Below, piece after piece: positions 1 through 13,342 of a stretch of 64,000 nt of DNA; position 1 is the stretch's first letter; each line of letters opens with the position of its first letter. A model generated the notes under the pieces. The model was not told the DNA's origin, made no database searches, and was given only the letters and a program-made list of their open reading frames with translations. Position numbers and translations under genes: made by a program. The DNA is from Rhizophagus irregularis (Eukaryota > Glomeromycota > Glomeromycetes > Glomerales > Glomeraceae): contig NC_089445.1 in assembly GCF_026210795.1 (NCBI RefSeq), forward strand, positions 496,001 through 560,000, read 5' to 3'.

Positions 1-885
1 TTATACTTTTAAAAGCAAATGTTAAAATTAGAAAAAAATATCTGTATTAAATTCCTCTTATTATTGCAACAAAAAAAAATAATTTAAAGCAGATATATAT
101 AATTTAAAATACTTTTAAAATAAGCAATATAATATTTTTTTTTTTAAAAAAAAATTCCTATTATAATTTTACTATTCCAAATCCTATTAAATGATAAAAC
201 TTGACCAATACTATTATAACCAATTAGGCTAACTAATTTAGCTAATACATAAGATACGATTTATTCTAAAATTTGCAACCTATTTTAAATTCTTAGACCA
301 GATTTATTTGATGTCCAAATCAAAAAGTAATATTAAATTACCATTATAAAAAATTATTTAGGTTAAAAGTTCGACTTGATCTCTAATAATAATATCAGTA
401 TTTTTTTTGTGCATTATATCATTATCTGGATCCTTAATACTCGGAATGAATATTCTGCGCCACGGCTGAAAGGAAGAATCGGAGTTTATGATCAACCAAT
501 AAATATAATGGAGCAGTCCTTATTATACTGTATAAAAGGTTTTCATTTAGAAATCAAATTATCAAATTTAACCTTCTTAGACTCGATAAATAATATTCAG
601 AGAGCCGCAGAAGAACTGCCGGAAAAACTTCTCCATAAGTCTAACCTTTGAAAGTAAGTCATATAAGCCATACACCTTTGTTACTTCTCTCTCTCTCTCA
701 AGAACAAAGTTTAAAAACGAGCAGAATTGTTGGTTTGAGCGCGTTTCGAGTTCTTGAAGATTTTGTGCGTGTTTTTTTTGTATTTATTGTTACTAATATA
801 AAGAATTCGAGCATTCTTGTGTAGCAACAACGCAATTTGAAATTCAATAAGCAAGCCATTAAATGTAGTTGTATTTTAAATAGAT
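1..885. other. AT-rich leader region, no gene recognised
   Basis: This stretch is very AT-rich with homopolymer runs. The only long open frame (about 376-651) shows no recognisable domain and no clear splice partners, so I do not call it a gene. A short CT dinucleotide run lies at about 682-698. The last 180 bases are the likely promoter and 5' UTR of the ubiquitin-conjugating enzyme gene that begins at 886. Confidence 0.5.
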
Positions 886-2036
886 ATGTCAACAAAATCA
901 AAAATACAAAACGTTATGTCACATATGATGACTTCAGTGGTTGGCTCCCATTCAAAGTTACATAGAAGGAGCGTGAAAACTGAAGAATGTGATGATGGTT
1001 ACCCCCATTCAAATATACAGAAAGTAACTTCGAAGATTGAAATGACTGAAGAATGCGAAGAAGGTATATTTAACAAAAGCCGTTTTGTATGTTTCTTAAT
1101 ATGTAAACTAAATCATTCATTATTCCTTTAGATGGATTTGATCCTACATTACTGCCTTTGCCAAGTATGTCTAAATTCCAAAGTTCTGTTTTATACATAT
1201 TTAAGTAAAACTCCTCGGTTCCATTCCGCCTACTCTTCCTTAGCAACATCAACCAAAACAGCTACTCAACGTATTTATAAGGAATTGAAAATAATTGTGC
1301 ATAAACAAGACACGCCATCTAATGATTTGGGATTTTTTGTGAAACTTGACAAGTTGCGCTCTGTTTACCAATGGGTTTGTATCCTTAAGTTTAACTTTTG
1401 TCGATTCAAATTATACGATAATCAATTATAAGCTAATCCATGGATTTTACATAGGTTGTGCAACTCACAGACTTTGACCCAAATATTCCTTTGGCTCAAG
1501 ATATGGCAAGGCATAAAGTTAAAAGCATTGATTTGGAAATTCGCTTTGCACCTGATTATCCTAACTTACCTCCGTGAGTTTTATTCATATAGAAAGAATA
1601 TACTTTTTTAGGTCATCTTTATAATTTCAAATCTTTATTCTTCAGATACATTCGCGTAATTCGTCCAAGACTTCTCCGATTCATGAATGGTGGCGGTGGT
1701 CACGTAAGTGAAATTGATAAATTTAATTATTGTGTAATATTTTAATATATATATATATGTATATTTGTAAATTAGGTTACAGCTGGAGGATCAATTTGTA
1801 TGGATTTGTTGACTTTGGGCAATTCTCATGATCAAGGATGGTCTTCACAATATACGATGGAAGCAGTTTTAATACAGGTCAAACTAGCGTTAAGTACTTT
1901 AAACCCTCCTGCAAGGCTTGACCGTAATTGGAAGAATGAATATACCGCAGTTGAGGCAATGAATGCTTATATTAGAGTCGCAAATCAACATGGATGGGGA
2001 ATTCCGCCTCAATGGGATACTTTGTTCAAACGCTAA
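886..2036 (+). CDS. UBE2Q-like ubiquitin-conjugating enzyme (E2)
   Basis: Six exons (886-1063, 1132-1164, 1244-1374, 1455-1573, 1646-1703, 1776-2036) join in frame to a 259-residue protein. All introns are GT-AG and 51-80 nt or slightly longer. The C-terminal two thirds is an E2 fold of the UBE2Q type: YPNLPPYIRVIRPRL, then a Gly-rich GGGGH, then GGSICMDLLT, in which Cys181 is the likely ubiquitin-accepting residue, followed by a WSSQYTMEAVL helix. The UBE2Q group lacks the usual HPN motif and this protein fits that. The first 75 residues are basic and low in complexity with no known domain. The protein would take ubiquitin from E1 and pass it to substrates or an E3; targets cannot be told from sequence. 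A poly(A)-like AATAAA lies at 2147-2152. The gene converges on KRR1. Confidence 0.9.
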
Positions 2037-2281
2037 AGGATGTTATCTTTGATTTTTTTATTGTATAATGTTGTGCTTTGAAATATTAAATAAGAATATT
2101 TTAATGTATAATCGGCAATTATAGATTTGTAAAGAAATTATTTTATAATAAACTTAAAAGTTGCTCAAGAATTTTGTAATTGTCAATTCATTACAAATTT
2201 ATTTAGTATATTGTCTAAAATTTTTTTTCTTTGTAGCAAAAGAGCTTGTAAAGAGCAAGTCGAATTTCATCCATAATGTGA

Positions 2282-3810
<1,529 letters not shown>

Positions 3811-3936
3811 TTCTTCCCATGAAAGATCAAATTTCCTAATTACCTTTTATTGGTTGTTGAATTTTTAGATTATCGAGATTATCAAGAAATTATATAAATA
3901 TCAAAAATTACATTTAACCAGTTTAAATCTTTCAAT
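3811..3936. promoter_or_regulatory. Short shared promoter gap between KRR1 and cytidylate kinase
   Basis: Only 126 bp separate the two start codons of these divergently transcribed genes. The gap is AT-rich; a TATATAAATA stretch lies near 3890. A shared bidirectional promoter is an inference from the spacing alone; 5' UTRs must also fit within it. Confidence 0.5.
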
Positions 3937-5092
3937 ATGATATTTATTAGTTCAGTTCGTCTTAGGTTTATTGCCAGTAATTTAGCTAAACAATGTAAAA
4001 ATACTATAAAATTTAACAAAATTCCTAGTAAAAATTTATTTCAACTTGCAATTGATGGCCCTGCTGCTTCGGGGAAAAGTTATTATTTTTTAAACTATAT
4101 ATAGTTTAAATGGTTTCTTCTAATAAGTTATTTTTTAACAAAAAAAACTTTATCAGGCTCTACTGCTAGAATTGCCGCTCAACGGTTAAAATTTGAATAT
4201 ATCGATTCAGGTAATAATTAAAATCATTAAATGATTGGTCAGTTTTTTATTTTAATAATTGAGAATTCGAATTCAAATTGAAAATATAACAGGAGCCATG
4301 TATCGGGTGGTAATTGTCTAATTGTAATCCATCAACTTTAAACAGTATCATCTCCAATACTTTTCTTAATTTAATTAATTTATTAATACCCAGGTAACGT
4401 TAGCGGCACTTCGCCAAAACTTATCCCCACTTTCACTAGATGATGCTTCAAAAATAACGTATTTAGCTGCAACATCTCATATCTTTCTTCATACAATATT
4501 TAACCCGCCTCCAATATCCCACACTTCCTCTTCTAAACCATCATTACCACAAACACTAGTATATCTAAATGGGGAAGATGTAACACATGAAATCAGATCA
4601 CAGGAAATAACAAAAAATATATCTGGTATAGCATCAAATCCAGATGTTAGACAAGTGTTAGTAGAAAAGCAGCGTGCCCTTGCTAATGGTATATATGATT
4701 ATGAAGGGGAAAATTCTTCATTTAAATTGGACACGTTAAGGAAGTCACCGAAGGGAATTGTAATGGATGGTAGAGACGTTGGTACAGTAGTACTTCCAAA
4801 TGCTGATTTAAAAATATTTGTGACAGCTTCAGCACGAGTTCGTGCAATTCGACGGTATAAGGAGCTTCAACAGCAACAATCTACTATAAAAAAACCTTTA
4901 ATAGATTTTAATAAAGTATTAGAAGATTTAGAGAAAAGAGATAAAAGTGATTATGAAAGAAAAATATCTCCTTTGAAAAAAGCTGATGATGCTGTTTTAT
5001 TGGATACTAGTGATATGAGCGTCATGGAACAAGCTGATAAAATTATTGAGCTAGTTTTAAAAAGAGCTAAAGAAAAGAATTTTGATTTATAA
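3937..5092 (+). CDS. Bacterial-type cytidylate (CMP/dCMP) kinase, possibly mitochondrial
   Basis: Four exons (3937-4078, 4157-4210, 4293-4309, 4394-5092) join to 303 residues; exon 3 is a 17-nt microexon encoding the AMYR motif. The fold is that of bacterial Cmk, not the adenylate-kinase-like UMP/CMP kinase usual in eukaryotes: P-loop GPAASGKS at residues 41-48, YIDSGAMYR, VTLAALR, VMDGRDVGTVVLPNADLKIF, a basic lid helix (RVRAIRRYKE), and the C-terminal RDKSDYERKISPLKKADDAVLLDTS run. The enzyme would phosphorylate CMP or dCMP with ATP in pyrimidine salvage. About 36 residues precede the P-loop domain; they are rich in Arg/Lys and hydrophobics with almost no acids, which would suit mitochondrial import, but that is inference. 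The protein is longer than typical bacterial Cmk (about 225 residues) through this leader and an insert after AALR. Confidence 0.9.
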
Positions 5093-6880
5093 ATGAACAG
5101 GGGAAAATGAAAACAAATGTAAACTACTATCTTTTTATTGGTTATCTTTTATATTGGTAACTTTACAACTAATATAATTGGATAGTAGAATAACAAGCAA
5201 ATTTATCAAAAAGCCATCATTTTGATGTATATTATGAAAATTTAACGCTTCAAATAAAACACATTATTGTAAAATTCAATATCTTCTTAAAAATAAGGTT
5301 CAGATATATGTTATTCTCTTTTTTTCTAAGAAATTAAAATAATATTTTACATGCTTTTCATCCTTAAATTTTTCAAATATATATTTTTTATTTTATTTCT
5401 TTAAATTCTTTATTTTTTTCTTTTTTTCTTATCATTCTTTATATTTTTTATTTCTTATAATTCTTTATATTTGTTAATCTACTTGTATATTATATTTAGT
5501 TTAGTTTTACAATGTATTGAATTGTATTTAATAAAATAATTTTTTTTTTTTTTTCTGCAATGCATTTGATAGTTTATTAAATAGTAAAAAGAATCGGTAC
5601 AATATAAATATAATAGCCTAATCTAACTATCTAATATTATTAACTACCAAACTATTCATTATGCTATATAGCACCCCATGTGTGCACTGTTGGGTGAAAT
5701 TTTTGCTCAAAGGGTATGGTACGTTTAGAAATGGCCATTCTTAGCATAAATGCCTCTTTTTCTTCACAAGGCATTCACAGGACCCACTACATTGCGACCA
5801 AAAAAAGAAAAAAAGAATTATTTTGTAAGAGAATAAGACTATAATATTAGAAATCCCATCAGATCATTCCTCCCACAAGCAACCCAAAAAAGTAGGGATA
5901 TGGTAGAATCTTCTATCCAAGTTATAGGATCTGTGATGCACACTATTAAACCAAGACTGACCAGCTGTAGAAAAAGCGAGCGGTTCCCATTTCTTAAGGT
6001 AGACAAGCAAGAGGCCCCATTTACTATTGAAGAGTTATGTGTAGTATAAACATGTATATTCTAATATCAGATGTCCTTTTGCAAAGCACAAATTCAAGAA
6101 TACTGGTAGCTGCCACAAGACAGATATATCAATTAACATCCAAAGTAAGCTCTATTCAAACATATAAAAATGAAACTAACACTAATACTAAATTTAAAAA
6201 ATAAGAAGGAAAAAAAGAATAAAAAAAAGAAAAAAATAGTAAAATCTGGGCTCTATAATAATATATTTTGTCTTTATTCTTCTTTCCTCGGGGTGTATAG
6301 GCACAGTTAAAGATGAGATCCAACGCTTTTATCGAATGTTGTTTAAAAAGAAATCAAAATCAGTTAGTTTTACAATATTGGAAAAAGGTTGGACTAAATG
6401 TAATACCAGATAAGCCGTTAAAAATCCAAAAAAAGTTATTCATTCCGTAATTTAACCCAAAATGGAAGTTATCTTTCATATTAAAAATAATTTGTTGTGA
6501 TGCCAGCAAGTTGCGAAGAACATCCAGAAACGCGTCAAGTTTATGACGTGATCTAATTCAAAATTCTTCAGATGGTATCCTAATTGGTAATTTTGTGATT
6601 TGACGAATAGGAAATGCTAGCGGATAGAAGTAAACAATAGGCACTGAGGAAAGTATTGTAATTGTAGTAAGAGGTAAAGAAGAGTCACATCAAAAACGTT
6701 CCAGTAGGCTAGTGAAAGTCTCCCAGAGGTAGTTCTTCATGTAGTGCTTAAGATGTTGTAGAGCTGTTATGTATTTCTTAATAGCTTTATCTAAAATATT
6801 AAAAAGCGTCAGTCTGTTGAAATATAAGAAGTTTCGTTATAAATAGTTGACAAAGTCTTTGTTAATTAAGCTTTTATCGT
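5093..6880. other. Intergenic, no gene recognised
   Basis: T-rich low-complexity DNA follows the cytidylate kinase gene to about 5,560. From 5,640 to 6,850 the composition is more mixed, as in an old repeat or pseudogene, but all frames are closed and I recognise no family. No inverted ends were found. Confidence 0.5.
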
Positions 6881-6883
6881 ATA

Positions 6884-7310
6884 TATATATGAAGTCAAAA
6901 TTAAAGCCCAAAAGTAGAAATATTTCGACTTGGGAAGGTCAAAAGTCGAAATTAAAGTCGAAATGGTCAAAATTAAATCATAGTTATGTGATTTTTATAA
7001 TTATAATTTAATACTAAATTTTAAACGTGAATAACTCAGTCAATATTGATGCTACAAATATGAAATATATATCATTGGAATCCTCTCGATAAGCTGAATC
7101 CAACCATATAAAGATCATAAAAATCGAATCACTGGATGTGGAGTTCGTTAACTTTGAATTTTAATATTATTGTTTACTATAAAATCATATGACTATGACG
7201 TAATTTTGACCATTTCAACTTTTGGAAAGGCTCAAGTTGAAATCATTTTGACCATTTCGACCATTTCAGAGGTCAAAATTAACCAATTTTAGTTTCATGT
7301 ATAGTTGTAT
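6884..7310. repeat. Foldback repeat with CCATTTCGACC-type arms
   Basis: The stretch near 6900-6990 (GTCGAAATGGTCAAAATTAA and following) is repeated in reverse complement near 7190-7290, with about 160 bp between. The arms contain several copies of a TTTCGACC/GGTCAAAA motif. The centre contains one inverted copy of the recurring ATCCAGTGAT core at about 7123-7145. This is best read as a non-autonomous foldback element. Confidence 0.6.
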
Positions 7311-7844
7311 ACTCTTTCCATCATAAAAAGTTGTTGCTTAATATTCTTGAAGTCGTAAAGTATTTGCTTCCATATTGTTATTGCTAAAGTTACGTCATTA
7401 TAATATGTTCTGTTCTTTAGTTCCGTCTTTGTGTACTTCCAGTCCAATTTTTCATTATCCTGCCTTTACATCAAGGATTTTTGCCAAAGCTCAAAAATAA
7501 AAAATTACTAATACTATAGTGAAAGGGTAATAATATTAAGGATCATTTTAACATTCACTGGAGGTGAAATTCACTATATCACATGATATTTATTATTATA
7601 TTAAAATTTAGTAAAATTCATCGCATCAAATTTTTTTTGTATTTGAATAAACATGTAAAAAAAAGTTTTTTCTATTGACCATTTAAGCATAAATTTTTAA
7701 AGTTTTATTAACAAAAAGTTTCTTTTTAAATTAACATAACTTCAATTAAACTATTATACCCATCCACTAACCATTTAATCTAGATTTTTCATTAATTTAA
7801 AACCTATAGTAATGCATAATATATAATCCTTTATAATAATGAAA

Positions 7845-8640
7845 AATGAAATGAAAGTGAAATAGGTTGATGAAAATAGAAATGGGATGATGTAAAACAA
7901 AATGAAACAATAAAAAGTGAATTGAGATGATGAAAAATAAAGTGGAATGTTGCAAAACGAAATGGAGTGATGAAAAATGATATGGAGCAATATTGAGTGA
8001 TAAAAACTGATATGAAATGATATGAAGCGATATAGAGTGATGAAAATGATATGAAACGATATAGAATGATGAAAAATAATATGGAGCAATATGGAGCAAT
8101 ATGGCATGATGAAAAACAATATGAAGCTAAGGTTGCTTGTCTAAACCTCTTCAAAATCTTACGATTAGTTTTGTCAAAATTTTACTATAGATTTATTATA
8201 GTTTTGGCAGAGTTTCGGCAGTTTTGGCATTTATAATAAGTTTTGGCAGTTTCACCTTTCTCTAAAGTTTCGCCAGTTTTTTAATATAACTTTAATATAG
8301 TTTTGGCAGAATTTTGCTTTTTGGTGAAATGCCATCTTACCTAAACCCCTAGGTTTCGGCAAGTAACTTTATATGAAGCAATATAGAGTGATGAAAAACG
8401 ATATAAAGCGATATGAAGTGATGAAAAATGATATGGAGCAATATGGAGTGATGAAAAATGATATGAAGCAATATGGAGTGATGAAAAGTAATATGGAGCA
8501 ATATGGAGTGATGAAAAGTGATATGAAGCGATATGGAGTGATGAAAAGCGATGAAAAGCGATATAGAGTGATAAAAAGCGATATGAAGTGATGAAAAATG
8601 ATATGAAGTGATATGGAGTGATGAAAAACGATATAGGAGT
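7845..8640. repeat. 30-bp minisatellite (GATGAAAAATGATATGGAGC type), split by a MITE
   Basis: Tandem units of about 30 bp built from GATGAAAAATGATATG and GAGCAATATGGAGT fill 7845-8120 and resume at 8372-8640. The long open frames here on both strands are by-products of a unit whose length is a multiple of three. The array is interrupted by a 244-bp MITE at 8128-8371. Flanking stretches at about 7540-7590 and 8950-9057 look like diverged inverted ends (GGTGAAATTCAC), so the satellite may be the interior of an older element. Confidence 0.85.
8128..8371 (+). mobile_element. 244-bp MITE, copy 1, inserted in the minisatellite
   Basis: The element begins TAAGGTTGCTTG and ends with a mutated inverse of it (AAGTAACTTTA). 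It is flanked on both sides by the same 8 bp, TATGAAGC (8120-8127 and 8372-8379), which is minisatellite sequence. It has the same length as the copies at 13718 and 16537. An 8-bp duplication is typical of hAT elements; there is no coding capacity. Confidence 0.9.
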
Positions 8641-9274
8641 GAAAAGGACAATGATAAATGAAAAGGATAATTAAAAACAAAGTGGAAGCAAAGGGAATGG
8701 TAGAAAAATAAAAATACTAGCAATAAAAGTGAGTCTTACCTTAACTTCTTGAAGTTATTTGAAATTGTTGTTTTCTGAAAAACAAGTTAACAAGTTAGCA
8801 TAAGAGAAAAAGAATATTAAACTAGCAAAGTAATAAGAAAATAAAAAAAATCTTACCTTAAGAAATTCCAGTAAAAGCTGGTCATTTTGAAAATAATACT
8901 ACAAGAAAGCAAAAAACAAAATATGCGTTACACGTTTGTGTAATATGAAATCACCTGGTGAATTTCACTGGGGTAAATTTAAAATTTTAATAATTTTAAT
9001 GCATTGCAGATCAAAGTGAAATTCACCAGAGGTGAATATAAAATTAATCCTAAAATAAATATAACTAATATTCATTATAATAAAATTTGTTCTAAAATTT
9101 AGCTTATAGTAAACTTTTTTTATTTTTCCAATTTACTTACTAATAAATCTTATTTGTTATAGTAAACTTATTAATAAAATTGATATTAAATATAATAAAC
9201 TTTTTAAAAATTTTATATAGAACATATATCATAAATTTATATTTATTATAATAAATACAATAATTGGATTTCTA

Positions 9275-9520
9275 TAAGATTACTTACTTAAACCTTTCCA
9301 GAATAGTTTCTCTAAAATTTTACTATAATTTTGTTATAGTTTTAGTAAAGTTTTAGCACACAGTTTTAGCATTTATAATAAGTTTTATTAAGTTTTACTT
9401 TTCTTCAGAATTTTGTCAATCTTTTAATAAGACTTTTATATAGATTTGGTAAAGTTTTGCTATTTTGGCATTTTACAACCTAGTTAAAATCCTCTAGTTT
9501 CTTGAGCAATCTTAACTGAT
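9275..9520 (+). repeat. Strongly diverged relative of the 244-bp MITE
   Basis: The order of blocks (TTAAACCTTTCCAG, TTTTACTATAATTT, TTATAGTTTTAG, GCATTTATAATAAG, CTTTTAATAAGAC, GAGCAATCTTAAC) follows the 244-bp MITE throughout but with many changes, and no clear target duplication remains. It appears to be a much older insertion. Confidence 0.65.
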
Positions 9521-9559
9521 ACTATTATTTTAGGGAAAATATATTGGTATATCAAATTA

Positions 9560-9960
9560 TTATTAGAATTTAAAATTTAAATGCATTTGCGTTTGAACGC
9601 ACCCCTTTTTTGAAAATTTTTAAATAGTAAATTTGTCAATCAAAAAGGGGGTGTGTTGCAACGCACCTGCATAAAATTATTATTTCCTTAATTTATTTAA
9701 ACCAATATTATAAATTTAACCAAAATTAATATAAAATAAAAGTACTATTTAAATTACATATATAATATTTTAATATATAAGATTTAATTAGTTATCTGAA
9801 GTTTATATAATATTAACAAAAATTGGATTTTGGCTCATATTATGATTCACTAATGATTTATATATAATAATAAAGGTTTAAAATTTGAATGCACCTGCGT
9901 TTAAATGCATCTCCTTTTTTGGAAATTTTTAAATAATAAATTTGTCGATTATTTACGATC
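9560..9960. repeat. Two related repeats with an ATGCACCTGCGTTTAAATGCA-like core
   Basis: The stretch near 9570-9640 (AAATGCATTTGCGTTTGAAC, then TTTTTAAATAGTAAATTTGT) recurs near 9880-9950 with modest change. The first is followed by an inverted GTTGCAACGCACCTGCATAA. These look like ends of small non-autonomous elements; boundaries are uncertain. Confidence 0.5.
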
Positions 9961-10077
9961 ACATTACGATTAGCAAATTTACTATCAAAAAAATGAAAGA
10001 CGTTTCGGTAAATGGGTCACGTGTAATGATGCAACGACTGTGCGACATAAAAATCTATATTAACGTCCAGTAATTTC

Positions 10078-10924
10078 TAGGGGTGTGGGGGGTCCAACTG
10101 GTTGGTTACACAATATAATTTCGTATTACCAAACTGTCCCACTACCGTCACCCCTGAATTTTATTATTTTAATATATCCAAGACAACATTCCAAGCCTAA
10201 AACTTTGACGCACAACGTTTCTAAAAGCCGATGTTCGAGAGTAGATTAGTGTTGGTAAGAGTCATATATTGGCAAATTTTCATGACTATTAGAGCGTTAT
10301 TGGGTTTCTCAGGTCAAAGTTTTAATATAGCTTATTAGAAAAACTATTATTTCGAAATATGTATTAAAAAAATTTTTTTAAAAAACAATGAAAAATATGT
10401 TTTTAACAATAAATATCACTTTTATATTAAAATTTTATTAAATACATTCTCTGTTATTAGTGAAAACTGCATACAACTATTTATTGTAGACATTTACTAT
10501 AGACAATATTTTTTTCAGTTTTTTTTTAAAAAAAAAGGTTTAAAAGTTATTATAAATTAAAAGTCTATATAAATAACGTTTTCTTGTAATAAATAAACTT
10601 GTTTTACTTGTTTTAGACTTCTAAATATTGATTTATTCATCATAAATACTAAAATAAAACCGCCGACGTTGTTTTTTTCTTCTCGCAGGCGGTCCAAACA
10701 TTATTTAAAGTATTGGACGCGACAAAACGATGTAAAGATTTGATCACGTTTCGAGGATGACATAATTAATGGCTGGTTTTTTTAATTGCAGGGGTATTTT
10801 GTTCACCGATCATCGTAATTTACTAATAACGTATATGAATTTATATGGAGGACAGTTTTGATTTATTAGACTTATTGTATATTATATTGTGTAACCAACC
10901 AGTTGGACCCCCCCACACCCCTAG
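10078..10924. mobile_element. Non-autonomous hAT-type element, 847 bp
   Basis: Both ends carry a roughly 43-bp near-perfect inverted repeat that starts TAGGGGTGTGGGGGGTCCAA and continues through CTGGTTGGTTACACAATATA. The flanking sequence GTAATTTC is present at 10070-10077 and at 10925-10932. TA(A/G)NG-like termini and an 8-bp duplication are hallmarks of the hAT superfamily. The interior has no long open frame. The right end has one more G in its G tract than the left. Confidence 0.87.
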
Positions 10925-11021
10925 GTAATTTCTTTCTTAAACAGAAATAAATTTTTATCTCACTCCAGATAGAATGTAGCACCATTTTTTTATCTGAGCC
11001 AGTATTACTATAAAATCGCTA

Positions 11022-11520
11022 TGTCTACCTCAACAGCTGAACACGACTCTTACTTGGTTGAGAACTGGCAGAAACTCTTATTAATTTTTTGAAAGAGCAA
11101 AACCTCAAGCTCGACGATGATGACTTGGGAATACTCTGTAAAAAGAAAATAACCGGTCAAAACTTTCTTGACATGACCAAAGAAGATTTCAAAAAGTATG
11201 GATTGGAAATGGAATTGGCTATGAGACTCTCCAGACTCTCAAAGAAAAGCCAAAGCGTGTATTCTCCTCATACTTCAGCTTGAATGAGGTATTAGTGAAA
11301 TATGATTTCGACTCTGATAGTATAGATTCCATCCCACTCTTCTCACCACCAATTTACGAAATTCAAGACGAGAATAAGATCTTTAAGTGTTGCATGGAAG
11401 AAATTTTGAGTAAGTTGCACTCATACGAAACTTTACAGCCAGACAGCTTGGAGTTCATGCGTAATGAAAGTATGTTGTAGCGCTTAATTACACGCTTCCA
11501 TCCATATCATCATGGATATA
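11022..11520 (+). pseudogene. Broken SAM-domain protein gene
   Basis: The reading begins MSTSTAEHDSYLVENWQK, changes frame near 11075, and continues TLINFLKEQNLKLDDDDLGILCKKKITGQNFLDMTKEDFKKYGLEMELAMRL, which is a SAM domain (helix, then KITG..FL.MT.EDF). A stop at about 11281 is followed in another frame by NEVLVKYDFDSDSIDSIPLF and CMEEILSKLHSYETL. In Rhizophagus such N-termini belong to a large family with a SAM domain followed by a longer region absent here. At least two frameshifts and the missing C-terminus make this a pseudogene. Function of the intact family is unknown to me. Confidence 0.8.
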
Positions 11521-11751
11521 ACAAACAAGAAGCTTAGCATGCATCCTCAGTATGGAATAGTTGGCAAAGAAAGCTGAAGCTGAATAGAACCCGCTTACTT
11601 CTAATAAAGGTCTCTGGGCAAAATTTCAGATTTACTAGTAATTTTATCAACCTTTCTTATCTCATAATTTTACCATATATATATAGTGACCTTTTAAAAT
11701 TATATTAAATTTTACCTTAGATTTTCAGAGACCTAAATTTTTTTAATTATT

Positions 11752-12207
11752 ATTGCCGTTTTCAGAAATGTTGACAATCTGAAATTTTGACCATTTTATA
11801 CTGAATACACTGAACACACCGTGAACACATACAAAAAATTATGCAAACTTGAAGTATTCATGTATAACTTTATATAAAAACTATTTTTGTCACTTTTTAG
11901 ATATGAATAAAATTGAAAATATGAAAATTTGTACTGAACATACACCGAACACAAATGAAAACACTGAACACACCGAACATTGGCAAATACAAGCAAATAC
12001 AAGTGAATACATATATGCAAATAATATAATTTTTATACATTTTTTTATGCACACTACCTTAAAATATATTACTAAAGTTTTAATTTTGCTTTTTTTAAAG
12101 GAAAATTTGTTTTTTTTAATTTTAATTGCTGTGTTCAGTGTGTGTTCGGTGTGTTCGATTTATAGAAATGATTGACATTCTAATGTCAACATTTCTGAAA
12201 ATGGCAA
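11752..12207. mobile_element. About 455-bp foldback with TGAACACACCGAACAC repeats
   Basis: TATTGCCGTTTTCAGAAATG followed by TTGACA at about 11752-11778 is repeated inverted at about 12182-12207. Inside each arm lie several GAACACACCGAACAC-like units facing one another. It has no coding potential beyond chance frames. It appears as an inner insertion within the 11591-13583 interval. Confidence 0.65.
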
Positions 12208-12469
12208 TAAATAAACAAAATGTTTTATAATAATTACAATAAATTTTAAAAATTTTTATTTTTACTAAGTTTAATTTTTATTCTTTAAAGATAAATAACT
12301 TTTATTAGTAAAAAAAGTTACTTTGAATTACAAAAATACTATAAAAAAATCTTAAAGACACACATCTTTAACTTTACTTCAAAACTATTATTCACTTACT
12401 TTCTTTAAAAAAATCTAATTAATTTTTTTTAAAAAAAAATAAATTTGTAATTGGTATTATTATGAAAAA

Positions 12470-13000
12470 ATGCTTATACCCTATAATTATTAATCCAACT
12501 ATTATGAAAATATTTATCTAAATATTTTCGACCTTGCTGAACAACTTTACTTAAGCATAAAAAAGTGATTTCATTTGACCAAAGTGCCCAAATTACGCCC
12601 TAAAATTACTGATCAGAAAAATAAAAAGAATTAAAAGTGCGAAAATTGCTCGTATTCTGCAAATATTAAACTGATTCTTATGAAAATTAATATTCAGGTA
12701 GTTTCGACCTCGCCGAACAATATTACATAAGCTTGAAAAGGTAATTTCATTTGACTAAAATGCCCAAATTATGCTTCGAATTTAATAAACAAAAAACGTA
12801 AATTTTAAGTTAATACTAAAATAAAAAAATACTCGTATTCAACAAATATTATGCCAACTGCTATAAAAATTCAAATATAAGTAGTTCGACCTTACTAAAC
12901 AACTTTCTTAGATAGTAAAATATGATTTGATTTAACCAAAGTACTGAAATTAAATTCTGAAGTTATATGAATTTTTATATTTTAAAAGCTAATTTTTGTA
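12470..13000. repeat. Three degenerate tandem copies of a 175-182-bp unit
   Basis: The marker TTTCGACCTYGCYGAACAA occurs at about 12528, 12703 and 12885, each followed by a CATTTGACCAAAGTGCCCAAATTA-like segment at the same offset and by a stretch resembling ACTCGTATTC..CAAATATTA. The copies differ by substitutions and small indels. They are non-coding. Confidence 0.65.
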
Positions 13001-13154
13001 ATAATTTTCAAAAAGATAGTGCTAATGCAAATAAAACTAAAAATATAAAATGGTTTTTGCAAGTATAAAGAGAATAAATTTTTTATTTTGAGAAAAAATT
13101 ATAAAATGTATATTACCAAATATTGTAATAATTGTTGTACAATATTTCAGATTA

Positions 13155-13342
13155 GTATAGTCTAACCTCGATATACCGATATTCAATATACCGATCTACT
13201 ATTAAAAACTTGTTATACCGATAAAATTTTATTTTTCCACTATATGTGAGGATATATAAATATCGGTATAACTTTGATATAACGATATTTTCTAAAATTT
13301 CATATATGTCCCGACATATCGTTATATAAAGGTTTGACTGTA
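13155..13342. mobile_element. Short pogo/Tigger-type MITE
   Basis: The ends TAGTCTAACCTCGATATACC (left) and GTTATATAAAGGTTTGACTG (right) are imperfect inverse copies of the CAGT..ACCT...ATAACG type of terminus found in pogo/Tigger elements, and both are flanked by TA. The interior is about 140 bp of palindromic ATACCGATAT-rich DNA. Confidence 0.65.

Noticed and set aside
376-651. 91-codon open frame as a small gene
   Set aside because: There is no recognisable domain, no splice partner and no upstream signal; it is likely chance.
7775-8723. Several overlapping long frames on both strands at the minisatellite
   Set aside because: The 30-bp unit keeps frame open on both strands, and the predicted proteins are simple repeats.
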